Shown here piece by piece: positions 20,958 through 30,666 of a stretch of 64,000 nt of DNA. The notes below the pieces were generated by a model. That model was not told the DNA's origin, searched no databases, and saw nothing but the letters and a program-made list of their open reading frames with translations. The stretch lies in NCBI RefSeq assembly GCF_027921745.1, contig NC_079240.1, positions 241,001 through 305,000 on the forward strand, read 5' to 3'. The number at the start of each line of letters is the position of its first letter. Position 1 is the stretch's first letter. The translations under genes were made by a program, and so were the position numbers. Origin of the DNA: Schizosaccharomyces osmophilus (taxonomy: Eukaryota; Ascomycota; Schizosaccharomycetes; Schizosaccharomycetales; Schizosaccharomycetaceae).

Positions 20958-21917
20958 TTTGTTGTTGTATTAAAGTGGTTGGTGGATGGAAGCTTATTAC
21001 AGTCCCATGTTCTACTTAGTAGTTCCGGTGTGACTGTTTTCCTTGCGGAAAATATGTGACTTGCTTTACTATCGTTGCTCTTTGGTAACTTTGCTTTGCG
21101 TAGAAGTTTAAAGACTGCATTAGTAAATAAATAAAATAGAATAAATAGTAGGATGGAAAAACTGCATAATTACAATTCTGGTTGAAGATAATTATCGCGG
21201 TTTTAGGTTCTATTATAGTCAAATCAATAGTAAGAAGGAAAATTCAGGGGTACGACACATTGTGGAAGATCAGTACTGATTTACTAAAATCACAGAACAA
21301 GAATCATCAATATAAGATTGAATAAAGAAGAAATTGATTACCACAAGTGTTCAATTAATCGAATATAAAAGGCAATCCTGCAGATGTTATTCCATTTAGG
21401 AAACGCTGTTTTCATTTATTTCCTCACACATATAGCTGAATACATGGTCGTACTATCACGTAAACAAATGGGAACGATGGTTTTTGTTGTTAATGCTTGC
21501 TTTTATACACTACAAATTAGAAAGGTATACTACGATTCTCTTTCCTTCGTTAAAGCAGTGAATCCTAGAGCAATGACATTCATACTAGCTGTATTTAATT
21601 ATAATACAACAAAAGTATCTAGTAACAGATTCGTATCCTCGAAACGCTCTTTAATCCCATTTTCCAAGGTTGACTTTAGATTATGTTTTTGTTACTGATG
21701 GCGTCAGCATACCTGGCATGAAAAGTGTAAGAACAAAAAATACCTACTTAACAAAGATCCTTCTTTTAAATAGACAATTTCCAAATAAGTTCTTGCATTT
21801 GTTTTTTTGACACACAAAAAGGATAGCAAGTGAAATATCGTAAAACTTTTACAACGAGGATTTATCTGTCACTTGCCAACGTCAAAATTTGCCCCTAATC
21901 TTTGACAGTTTCCGACA
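20958..21917. other. Divergent promoter region of eEF1A and the queuosine-salvage gene
   Basis: Besides the HomolD box near the eEF1A start, nothing certain is seen. The short frame at 21384-21698 has no recognised content. Confidence 0.5.
21029..21036 (-). promoter_or_regulatory. HomolD box (CAGTCACA) of the eEF1A gene
   Basis: Reads CAGTCACA on the minus strand, 72 bases upstream of the eEF1A start codon. HomolD is the TATA-replacing core promoter element of fission-yeast ribosomal-protein and translation-factor genes, bound by Rrn7. The exact match and position support use here. I do not see a clear HomolE partner. Confidence 0.8.
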
Positions 21918-22998
21918 ATGTCAGGTAATAATTTATTAGAAAATATCAAAACAAGTACAAAGGAATTAGTGGATTTGTGTAATTGGATATCAATTTCACA
22001 ATCATCTTTGCCTGCGTTGATTGACGCGCTGAAGGGTACGTTGCAAGATGCTCGTCCATTAAAGTTTCCTTTAAATTTTAAAAGTATAGAGGATGAAGTG
22101 AATTTTGTTGCTCTCTATGGTCTAGTAAGTTTTGGCTCTGGCTTCCGAGAACAACTTCACGAAGCGTAAGTCTCTTCTTATCTATCAATTTTGTAAAGCT
22201 ATTTTGCTTCGCAAAGGTTTTAGTGCTTTACTAACTCAAGCTTTCTACAGAATTGGACGTGGTGCACAAGAAGCTTCGCTGTTTTTGATGCTGTCCATTT
22301 ATATTTCCAACGAGAACGGAATCCCAGATGCCACTCACTTAACAAACATCAAAGAACACGATATCCAATCTTGGATGAATCTCCCTGCTATAGAAGAAAC
22401 GCCAGTGGAATCCCTTCCTGGAGTCTTTGCAGTTTCTTCTAGTCACTTGATGGAATTGGTGAAGAAAATGACTTTTGTACTTAATTCTACGGGAGAGATT
22501 TTAAAGAAGGAAAACTTCTCGTCATTGGGAGAATTCTGCCTTCGATATGGCAACAGCAAGGATCCTTCAATCCTTATCCATGCGCTCGTTAGCACGTTTC
22601 CAGCATTTCATGATATCGAGCAAGTTTTTGGAAAAGAAGTTTATTTATTAAAAAAGGCACAAGTAGTTGCTTACCAGCTATCGCTTTTGTATCCCGACAG
22701 ATTTGGTCGTCAAGGGTTGTGTATTTTCGCCGACAATGTTATACCAACTGTCCTATATCTTTATGGAGTCCTAGAAATTCCTAATGAGTTAAAAGCAAAG
22801 TTGGAGAATAAGACGCCATTAGAAAAAGAAGAAATAGTTGTGCTTCGAGCGTCTTCTGTTTTTGTCTGCGAATTGATTTCCGAAAGAACTAAAATCCCAT
22901 CTCCTCAAATAGATCAAGCTCTCTGGAAGTTAGGAAAGTTCTCACCTGAAATACGAAATTCTCCACGTTTCTTATACCAAGACACCATTATGTTTTAA
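21918..22998 (+). CDS. qng1: Queuosine 5'-phosphate N-glycosylase/hydrolase (Q salvage, DUF2419)
   Basis: Exons 21918-22165 and 22251-22998 (donor GTAAGT, branch TACTAAC, 85-base intron) give 331 residues. The conserved family blocks are present: the N-terminal EDEVNFVALYGLVSFGSGFR, then the spliced LHEAIGRGAQEAS, the central KKAQVVAYQL, and the diagnostic FADNVIPTVLYLYGVLE followed by VVLRASSVFVCE. The family, formerly DUF2419 and now Qng1/QNG1, releases queuine from queuosine 5'-phosphate so that it can be reused for tRNA modification. It acts in the cytosol. In S. pombe I remember the gene on chromosome I (SPAC589.05c). If that is right, its place here between eEF1A and the UGPase is a species difference. 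Confidence 0.85.
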
Positions 22999-23332
22999 AA
23001 AAAGCGATGAATCATCCTTCTCTCACTACATTAATAATAATATCAAATTCTGAAACATTGCATTTACATAAATAGGGAATTTAGTATCTATGATTTATCA
23101 TAGTTCAAACAATCTTTTATTTACTATTTCGTTTTCCATTTGCATATCAGATCAGATAAAATTTAAAGTGTGGGTATTGTTGTACTACGTCGGAAGTCAT
23201 AGAAATAAGCAGCGCTAGGTGATGTGATTTGTTGTAGACAAAGCCAAAACCATCGGTACCACCATTGTTTATAGCGAATATTACGGTTGTTTTTTTTCTT
23301 GCCTTTAACCAGCATCATTAAAGTAAAGGAGA
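22999..23332. other. Intergenic, no element seen
   Basis: 3' end of the Q-salvage gene and leader of the UGPase. No supported element. Confidence 0.5.
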
Positions 23333-24832
23333 ATGCTTCATCGACGGGTCCATTTTAAATCCCAGTCCACTTTGGACTTTGACAGTATTGCTGTTAGTAT
23401 TTCAGCGAGCACCATGAAAAACGAGCTTGACAAACTTGTACATAATTCCAAGGTGACTGATCGACGGATATTCAAACTTCAGATGGAAAACTTTTTTGCT
23501 CTGTATCGGAGGTATTTATTGCATACAGTTAAAGGATATGAGTGTGATTGGGATTCGATTCGGCCTTTGGGGCCCCAGGATGTCACGGATTACATGAGTT
23601 TACTTCCTTGTGAACAAGGATCAAAGTATTTGGACCGGGTAGCAGTTCTAAAACTAAATGGTGGAATGGGGAATAACATGGGTATAAATAAGCCGAAAGC
23701 ATTAATTGAGCTTCATGACAGTCAGACGTTTCTTGACTTGAGTATCCAACAAATTGAATACCTTAATAAACGATACGAGGTGGCGGTTCCTTTTTTATTA
23801 ATGAATTCTTGTGATACAAATGATGAGACATGTAAAAGTCTTCGAAAATATACTGGCTACAACCTTGACATATCTACCTTTGAGCAGTCGCGGTATCCTC
23901 GCGTTTCCGTGGGTTCTCAGCTTCCAGTTCCAAAAATTGCTCCTTCTCCCATTGAGGAATGGTATCCACCTGGACATGGGGATGTTTTTGAGGCCCTCGT
24001 CCACTCGGGAATTATAGACCGTTTGCTCGCACAAGGAAAAGACTATTTATTCGTGAGCAACATCGATAATTTGGGTGCATCTGTCGATCTCAGACTTCTT
24101 TCACACGTTATAGAAAACGAAATAGAGTACGCGATGGAGGTTACTGATAAAACCAAAGCGGATGTCAAGGTTGGTATCCTTGTTAACCAGGATGGCATTT
24201 TACGATTGTTAGAACGAAATCAAGTTCCAGAAAAGCACCAGGAAGAATTTACTTCAGATCGAGTTTTCAAATCTATCAATACGAACAATGTTTGGCTTTA
24301 TTTGCCAGCTGTTAAACGAGTAGTTGAAAATCGAGAACTCAATTTGGATATAATGCCGAACATCAAAACCATCAACCGTAATGATGAATCAACTAGGGTA
24401 ATCGAGTTTACAACTTCTATTGGTTCCGCCATTAGTCAATTCAAAAAAACCGAGGGAATAAAAGTTAACCGTCAAAGATTTATTTCCGTAAAGAAGTCTG
24501 CGGATTTGCTCCTTGTACGTGGTGATTTGTATTCCATTGATCATGGATCTTTAAAAATCGATGAATCTAAGGTTGGGTTTTCTCCTCCAGTTGTCAACTT
24601 AACTAATGAGTTTACTGACGAAGCAGAATTGTTTCGTCGAATACCGCACATGCCCAGTATTAAAGATTTAACTTCGCTGTCGATTTCTGGTAATGTTTAT
24701 TTTGGAAAAAATGTTGTTTTGAAAGGCAATATTGTTATCGTAGCATCACCAAATGCGACGCTGCATATCCCACCTAACGCTGTTTTAGAAAACTGTGTAG
24801 TATCTGGGAACTGTAAAATAATGGACCACTAA
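23333..24832 (+). CDS. UTP-glucose-1-phosphate uridylyltransferase (UGPase)
   Basis: An intronless gene of 499 residues, the usual eukaryotic UGPase length. The nucleotide-binding loop LKLNGGMGNNMGINKPKALI (about 103-122) is the family signature, although the usual GGLGTSMG is GGMGNNMG here. Other conserved stretches are FLLMNSCDTNDET, PPGHGDVFEAL (about 210-220) and FVSNIDNLGASVDL (about 240-253). The C-terminal left-handed beta-helix includes SISGNVYFGKNVVLKGNI. The enzyme makes UDP-glucose from UTP and glucose-1-phosphate for glucan synthesis, galactose metabolism and glycosylation. It corresponds to SPCC794.10. S. pombe has a second UGPase (fyu1, from memory), so the two may differ in expression. 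An in-frame ATG at residue 28 is a possible alternative start. Confidence 0.95.
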   Translation: MLHRRVHFKSQSTLDFDSIAVSISASTMKNELDKLVHNSKVTDRRIFKLQMENFFALYRRYLLHTVKGYECDWDSIRPLGPQDVTDYMSLLPCEQGSKYLDRVAVLKLNGGMGNNMGINKPKALIELHDSQTFLDLSIQQIEYLNKRYEVAVPFLLMNSCDTNDETCKSLRKYTGYNLDISTFEQSRYPRVSVGSQLPVPKIAPSPIEEWYPPGHGDVFEALVHSGIIDRLLAQGKDYLFVSNIDNLGASVDLRLLSHVIENEIEYAMEVTDKTKADVKVGILVNQDGILRLLERNQVPEKHQEEFTSDRVFKSINTNNVWLYLPAVKRVVENRELNLDIMPNIKTINRNDESTRVIEFTTSIGSAISQFKKTEGIKVNRQRFISVKKSADLLLVRGDLYSIDHGSLKIDESKVGFSPPVVNLTNEFTDEAELFRRIPHMPSIKDLTSLSISGNVYFGKNVVLKGNIVIVASPNATLHIPPNAVLENCVVSGNCKIMDH

Positions 24833-25436
24833 CGCTCTTTTGCTAATTGCGAAAACTTTTATGTATGGATTTTTTATGATTAGATATGGAATACTGTAAA
24901 TGACTTGCTAATACAATCTCATTTTCAGTATATGATTCAACTTTAATTAATAAATTATAGGAATTTTATTATCGTAGTATATATTGACATCTAAATATTC
25001 AGGTATATCCTGCAAAAACTACACGAATTGCTTTACGTTTGGCACATTTCAACAAACAAACGAATATTATCTTTTAATGAACGGACAACTGAAATATGTA
25101 GTTCCAGCATAAGGACTATCCAGGTCCTCTCCAAAGTTCTTGCGTAAGATACGAGGATAACTTACAGCAATCGTAAACAGGAATGTGACAGTTAATTTAG
25201 ATCAAATTATAAATAACAAAAACGACTTAATAAAGAAAGGACAGAAAAGAACAGCAAGCTTCACAATATCAAAGAAAAAACAAAATAAAATCAGCGAATT
25301 AAATTTCATGAATTTTCAAAGAACAAGATATTGTTATTTCAACTCGGTTATGCAACTCAATCCATCACGGCTCGCATAAGACGCGATGTTCAATCCTCGT
25401 CTACAAGTTCATAATTATCAGTAATTAACTGGGAAC
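24833..25436. other. Intergenic between convergent genes
   Basis: AT-rich 3' ends of the UGPase and epsin genes. No RNA gene or repeat recognised. Confidence 0.5.
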
Positions 25437-26849
25437 TCACAAAAGGAGATTATTATCATCACTGGAAAGAAGATTAGAGGTAGGTGGAATAGACGATGTA
25501 GAGACAGGAGGAACCATCGAGACTGGTGGGGAGTTTGTACCCGTTTTCGAATGGTCATCATGCTTCACTTTGGTTACCGCTGAACTCCAGAGACTACCGA
25601 AAGCATCTCCACCAGAGCCCGAACCTTTCACGACCTTGGCTGATTGAGTAGTTTGGGTGGATGAGGGATAGTTTTGAGGTGAGAGACCGACGGCAGTAGG
25701 AGTATTAACGTTTAAAGAAGCAACGTTTCCAAATGAGGGGGTGGCGGCAGATGAAGAGAAAGAGTTGAAAGAAGCCATATTTCCAATTCCACCAGACGCG
25801 GAAGGAGCTGAGGGCGCACTCTGAAAATCGTCAAAAGCATCGTCGTCGTCATTTGCAGAAACTGCAGCGGCAGTTGAAACAGCAGAGGAAGTTTGAAAGT
25901 CACCAAATCCATCATCATCCCCAATGTTAGCAGTATTAGCGGAAGTGGGTATGGTTGAAGAAGCGGGTGCAGGAGCGGCGGGCTCTTCGAGTCCAAGAAG
26001 ATCAGCCACGGCAGACTGTTGCTGTTGCTTGGGAGGGGGAGAAATTGGAGTGGCACTGGGTTCGGAGTTTCTTGTAGTATGTGGAGACAATCTAGATGCA
26101 CGTGCACTAGGACCAGCACTATCATGGTTTTCATTATATTCGTCGTACTCGGAATGATCATGAGTATCGCTATAGGAAGACGAGTCATGGAAACCAGGGC
26201 CACTGCCATAGTCAGAAAAGCCGCCACCATCCCCATAAACGCGATTATTTCTAAAACTAGTAGCATGTGGAGAGCTTCCGAAACCCGAGTACCTTGGGCG
26301 GGATCCGGAAGACAATCTTGCATCAGCGTCATTACCTACGCCGAAGTATTTACCGCGAGTTTGTCGAGCCTTTCGTCTCTCCTGGCGTATACGATCGTTG
26401 TCGTTGAGCAGCTCAACCAATTCTTTTGCTCTAGTTCTCACATTCAATCCTTGGTCTCTTTGATAACGGTCGATGTAATGAAAGTTGCGTAACATCTTAA
26501 TCGTTGCCTGATGGGCACGAGCATCGTCGATAACTCTTTCAGAACCATTCTTTACTAGAAATTCCAACAGTTGAAGAGCTTTGTAGATTTGGCGCCATTC
26601 TTCGGCTGTCTTCTCGGTGAATCTGCGGTAAACCATTGGCATAATTTCATTCAATTGAGAATAGTTATGCGTTCCTTGGGCAATTTCCATCATCAAAGAC
26701 GTACTTGAACCCCAGGGTTCGTTATTTGTGGCTTCACGCACTTTAGCTTCTGTCGAAGTATAATTCATTACCACATTTTGCGCTTTCCTAACCGCTGCTT
26801 TAATGTCATACAAATTAATGTTTTTTATACTTGATTGAAGCCCGTCCAT
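25437..26849 (-). CDS. ent3: Epsin-type clathrin adaptor (ENTH domain), Ent3
   Basis: An intronless gene of 470 residues. The ENTH domain (about 12-145) has the typical stretches VVMNYTSTEAKVREATNNEP, EIMPMVYRRF, WRQIYKALQLLEFLVKNGSE and the basic RAKELVELLNDNDRIRQERR. The rest is disordered and carries adaptor-binding motifs: a clathrin-box-like DLLGLEEP (about 283-290) and acidic-phenylalanine motifs DGFGDFQ (about 314-320) and DAFDDFQ (about 336-342), which bind GGA/gamma-ear domains. Ent3 works with clathrin, AP-1 and GGAs at the trans-Golgi network and endosomes and binds phosphoinositides. It matches SPCC794.11c in position. Gln, Ser and Ala tracts in the tail are likely variable. Confidence 0.95.
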   Translation of the reverse strand: MDGLQSSIKNINLYDIKAAVRKAQNVVMNYTSTEAKVREATNNEPWGSSTSLMMEIAQGTHNYSQLNEIMPMVYRRFTEKTAEEWRQIYKALQLLEFLVKNGSERVIDDARAHQATIKMLRNFHYIDRYQRDQGLNVRTRAKELVELLNDNDRIRQERRKARQTRGKYFGVGNDADARLSSGSRPRYSGFGSSPHATSFRNNRVYGDGGGFSDYGSGPGFHDSSSYSDTHDHSEYDEYNENHDSAGPSARASRLSPHTTRNSEPSATPISPPPKQQQQSAVADLLGLEEPAAPAPASSTIPTSANTANIGDDDGFGDFQTSSAVSTAAAVSANDDDDAFDDFQSAPSAPSASGGIGNMASFNSFSSSAATPSFGNVASLNVNTPTAVGLSPQNYPSSTQTTQSAKVVKGSGSGGDAFGSLWSSAVTKVKHDDHSKTGTNSPPVSMVPPVSTSSIPPTSNLLSSDDNNLLL

Positions 26850-27616
26850 CTGAATTTTTGTTTTTCTCCTTCAAGAGTTTCTCAATTTGTGTAGTGAAAG
26901 CCTTGTCCAAATTTTGTGGACTTTTTTCTTTTCAATTTCTAAAAGCTGTTTTTGTCGTATTTGTCTCTAACGACTTAAATCTTCTTTGGAGATCTTTTCT
27001 CTGTGAATTGTACTCTGCAGGTGCCTGCGAGTTAAATTCTATAAAACCGTAGTGGTGGCCTTGACTACTGTCTTCTTGCGCGGTTCATTGCTGTAAGTTG
27101 GATTTCGCACTCCGGTGCATTTCGATAAACGAATAACAAGTAGATTTGTTTGTGTTAATAAACAAATCGAAAAAGAAATTATGATTGATTTAGCAAGAGA
27201 GGATGCCAGTGGATCTGAATTGTTAGTATTCTGCTTGGGCTATTCCGGTTGACTTTAATTCTTTTACCCTTGATAGGAGTGATGATTGTCTCCTTTCTTT
27301 TTTGTAGAAATAAATATCTTTTGGTTTTTGCTCTAATGTAGCCTAGTTTTGAAAACAGATCTTTCAAACTAGCAATGTTTAGATGCTTTAGAATACAAGT
27401 TATACAGTATAGCGGACGAATAAAAAAGTTTGAGTGAATATTTACGGGCATCTATGTATGTTAAAAATAGGAACAAAGGAATGATATTTGGTTAAGAATT
27501 AACTGAAAAAAATCCAAAAAATGGGCTTCACCCATGAATGACGACAACTTTTTCATCATCTTCTTTCGAACTTGTCCATCAGGAACACTGTGAATTGGAT
27601 ATAGGACGCGTGAGGT
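26850..27616. other. Intergenic: ent3 promoter and mae2 3' end
   Basis: A perfect nine-base inverted repeat (GATTTGTTT ... AAACAAATC, about 27143-27169) lies 290 bases upstream of ent3. The frame at 27179-27451 has no recognised content. Confidence 0.45.
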
Positions 27617-29302
27617 TTATACGAACTTTTTGTAAGTAGGATTCCACTCGTGCTTCAAAATCCATTCACTTAATTCCTTGTCATCGGTGGGGTACTCAGT
27701 GGTACTCAAGTTTTCTTTTCTGGCTTGCTTCAAAACAGCTAGCGTAATGTGACGGGAAATTTCACGAGCGTTCTGCAAATCCGGCAAAAGAGCTTCTTCC
27801 GACTTGAACAAATCCTTTGGGACGGTTGCCAAGGCGTCAGAAGCTGCCTTCATCATACTATCGGTCAAAAATTTGCAGCCGGAAAGCACACAGCCCACTC
27901 CCAAGGCAGGATAAAGAAGAGCATTGTTGCATTGGGAAACAATGTATTCCTTGCCGTTACGCTGGATAGGGGGAAGAGGTGATCCGGTAACAAGGAGTGC
28001 TTTTCCATTTGTCCACTCATCAATCTGATCGGGTTTGGCTTCCATTAGCTTGGTAGGATTCGAGATGGGGAAAATAATGGGTTGTTCAACATGTTTAGCC
28101 ATTTCGCGCATAGCTTTTTCGGTAAATTTACCAGCTTGACCAGAACAACCCAACAAGACAGTAGGCTTCACACGAGAAATGGCAGTCTCTAAATCAACAT
28201 CATCCTTAATATCTTGGAAACCGTCGTTTTTCTTCAAGAAAGGCTTTTGACCTTCCGTGGCAACATTAGCATGCTTTTCGAGCAATAAACCATAGCGATC
28301 AACCAAGTAAATACGATCGAACGCTTGTTGCTTGGAAAGGCCATCCCCAACCAAGGCACTGATGATTTGGTTGGAAATACCGATACCAGCGGTACCGGCA
28401 CCGAATATCATGATGCGCTGTTCGGTCAAAGGTGATTTTGTAACTTGGAGAGCGGCTACAATGGCAGCCAAGGCGACGGCACCGGTACCTTGAATGTCAT
28501 CGTTGAAGCAAGCAAACTCTTTGGTGTACTTGTCCAATATGCGCTTAGCATTTTTCAAACCAAAATCTTCAAAGTGAATGAAGGCATGGGGAAAGACCTC
28601 TTTTATGGAGCCGAGAACGGTGCTCAAATATTGGTCATATTCTTCACCATGTACACGGTCCCTTTTAAGACCCATGTATTGAGGATTGGAACGATGCTTT
28701 GGGTTGTTAGTACCTACATCCAAAACAATTGGTAAAAAGCTGTTGGGATCAAGACCGGCACACAAAGTCATTAAATGACCTTTGGCAACGGAAATTAAGA
28801 CACCACCAACACCTTGATCACCGATACCCAAGATACCTTCGGAGTCGGTGAGGATGATGTACTTGACGGAATCTTTTGTTCCAAAGGCACCAAGCTGGTG
28901 CTTAATGTATTGAGGATCCTTGTGCTCAATATCCAAAAAGCATCCCTCGGGATAACGGTATACGTCTGAGTATTGCATAATAGCATCTCCCTCCGTTGGT
29001 GTATAAATAATGGGGATCATTTCGACTAAATGTTGGCTAAGCAAAGCATAAAACAAGGTCTGGTTTTGGATACTTAATTGCGACAAATAAAAGTTTTTCT
29101 CCAAAACTCTCTCACCGTATGATTTGTATTGCTCATAGGCTCTGTCAATCTGTTGTTGCAAGGTTTCCACAACAGGGGGCAGACGAGAGGTAAGTTCATA
29201 CTTGATACGTTCTTCTTCCGTAAAAGCTGTGCCCTTATTCAAGCGGGCATTTGCCAACAAAGCTTCACCCTTCAAAGAGCACTTGATTTCGGTTTCCGAC
29301 AT
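27617..29302 (-). CDS. mae2: NAD-dependent malic enzyme
   Basis: An intronless gene of 561 residues, about the length of S. pombe Mae2 (565). The malic-enzyme signatures are in order: IIYTPTEGDAIMQYSDVYR (about 98-116), GDQGVGGVLISVAKGHLM (about 160-177), VLDVGTNN, the metal/catalytic FEDFGLKNAKRILDKY and CFNDDIQGTGAVALAAI (about 263-279), and the Rossmann GAGTAGIGIS (about 299-308). There is no presequence, so it is cytosolic as in S. pombe. It converts malate to pyruvate and CO2 with NAD+. Together with a malate permease it lets fission yeast degrade extracellular malate. It matches SPCC794.12c in neighbour order. Confidence 0.97.
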   Translation of the reverse strand: MSETEIKCSLKGEALLANARLNKGTAFTEEERIKYELTSRLPPVVETLQQQIDRAYEQYKSYGERVLEKNFYLSQLSIQNQTLFYALLSQHLVEMIPIIYTPTEGDAIMQYSDVYRYPEGCFLDIEHKDPQYIKHQLGAFGTKDSVKYIILTDSEGILGIGDQGVGGVLISVAKGHLMTLCAGLDPNSFLPIVLDVGTNNPKHRSNPQYMGLKRDRVHGEEYDQYLSTVLGSIKEVFPHAFIHFEDFGLKNAKRILDKYTKEFACFNDDIQGTGAVALAAIVAALQVTKSPLTEQRIMIFGAGTAGIGISNQIISALVGDGLSKQQAFDRIYLVDRYGLLLEKHANVATEGQKPFLKKNDGFQDIKDDVDLETAISRVKPTVLLGCSGQAGKFTEKAMREMAKHVEQPIIFPISNPTKLMEAKPDQIDEWTNGKALLVTGSPLPPIQRNGKEYIVSQCNNALLYPALGVGCVLSGCKFLTDSMMKAASDALATVPKDLFKSEEALLPDLQNAREISRHITLAVLKQARKENLSTTEYPTDDKELSEWILKHEWNPTYKKFV

Positions 29303-30666
29303 GGTGTGAGTGTTTGTTTTGCTTTTGCAATGGACAATAGGGTATAGTCAAAAAACAAATAGAACAAACAAAAACAAATTAAAATAAAATAAAATAAAAC
29401 TTCTTAATACAAAGTGTATGAAATTGTGCTATTAAATACTGGAGTATACGTAGAACCGTGTGATACTGTACGTTATACGGAAACGTCTGTATTTTGTCAA
29501 AGCTATAAGCTATGCAGGTAGAAGAGGTGATGTGCTTCCTGGGTGCAAGTAGAAGGAAGCACTGTTTATATACCGTACGAAGGTGGTGATTGTTTTTGTA
29601 TGAAGATCGGTACTGATGGGTTTCTCGACCTAGCCAGATCTTTTTGTATTGTCGTTTGGGGAAACTTAGCGTACCTGCAAGATACGTATCGTTGAGTCCA
29701 TCCACAATTATCAATGACGGGAATGATGATAAACAAAAGAAGAACCAGCATCCAATCCTCTCGTCTACCTTGGCGTGCCATAGCCTAACTGTTGGCACTG
29801 TTCGTCATACTGTTTTTCCTCTTCCTTACTGACTGACTTGAGATAACGAAAAGAAAAGAAACCAAGGAAAAATAAAGAACGAATCGAATCAAAATTTTTG
29901 TTTTTTTCTACTCTGCTCTATGCTTCGTTATCCAATTTATCATTCTAGTCTATAATTTGCTATCCAATGGAACATCTTCTCTTCTTAAACGGTAGTCTCA
30001 TATACCAGAGTGCGTTCTTTCTCTTTAAACTCTTTTTCAACCCCCAAGGCATGAGCGGTCCCTGGCTTGGCTTAGCTCGGCTTAGGAAAAAAAAAGGACT
30101 ACCACCATCCAAGGAAAGGTCAACCATGTCAACATCTCCTTTCTCCTTACTAGAAAACAACAAAACAAACAAACAACCATCCTCGAGCCAACTGGTCAAC
30201 TTGGTAAGAAAACCATGATAACTTTAGGATTTCTTGTTAAAATCCTTCTTTTGTCTTTGTTTACTAACAAAGGCTTAGAATTCGAAAGCTCCTGTTGAAA
30301 TTCATTGGCAAACACCAAAGCAAACAATTGCTGGTCAATCGTTTTGTCAACATCGACCAACACGGACTATTTCTATTTTATTCGAGGATCCTTTGTTTCA
30401 ATTCACAAAAAAAACATCTGTTGTGAAAGATTCTAAATCGCGAAAATTAGAGTCTTGACTGTCTTTTGATTGTTCTTTTAGGAAATTAGGTTTTGATCGA
30501 AATCATAAAGGAAAAAAAAATTTATTTTAAAAGAGTAAAAAAGGATTTAGAATTTCATTCTTTTCCACTTTCAATGGTTATAAACTAAAACTTTTTTATT
30601 TTTTCTTCTGTTTCTTTTGACGTTTGTATCTATTCTTAGATACTTTTATATGTCCTCTTCACAAAA
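29303..30666. other. Divergent promoter region of mae2 and a membrane-protein gene
   Basis: 1.36 kb without a supported gene. T-rich leaders flank both starts. The short frames at 29379-29798 and 29967-30218 lack family content. Confidence 0.5.

Noticed and set aside
19593-21059. A 488-residue open frame on the plus strand over the eEF1A gene
   Set aside because: It is the mirror of the strong codon bias of eEF1A on the other strand. The product has no family content.
27606-27611. ACGCGT (MCB) near mae2
   Set aside because: It lies beside the mae2 stop codon and more than 750 bases from the ent3 start, so promoter use is unlikely.
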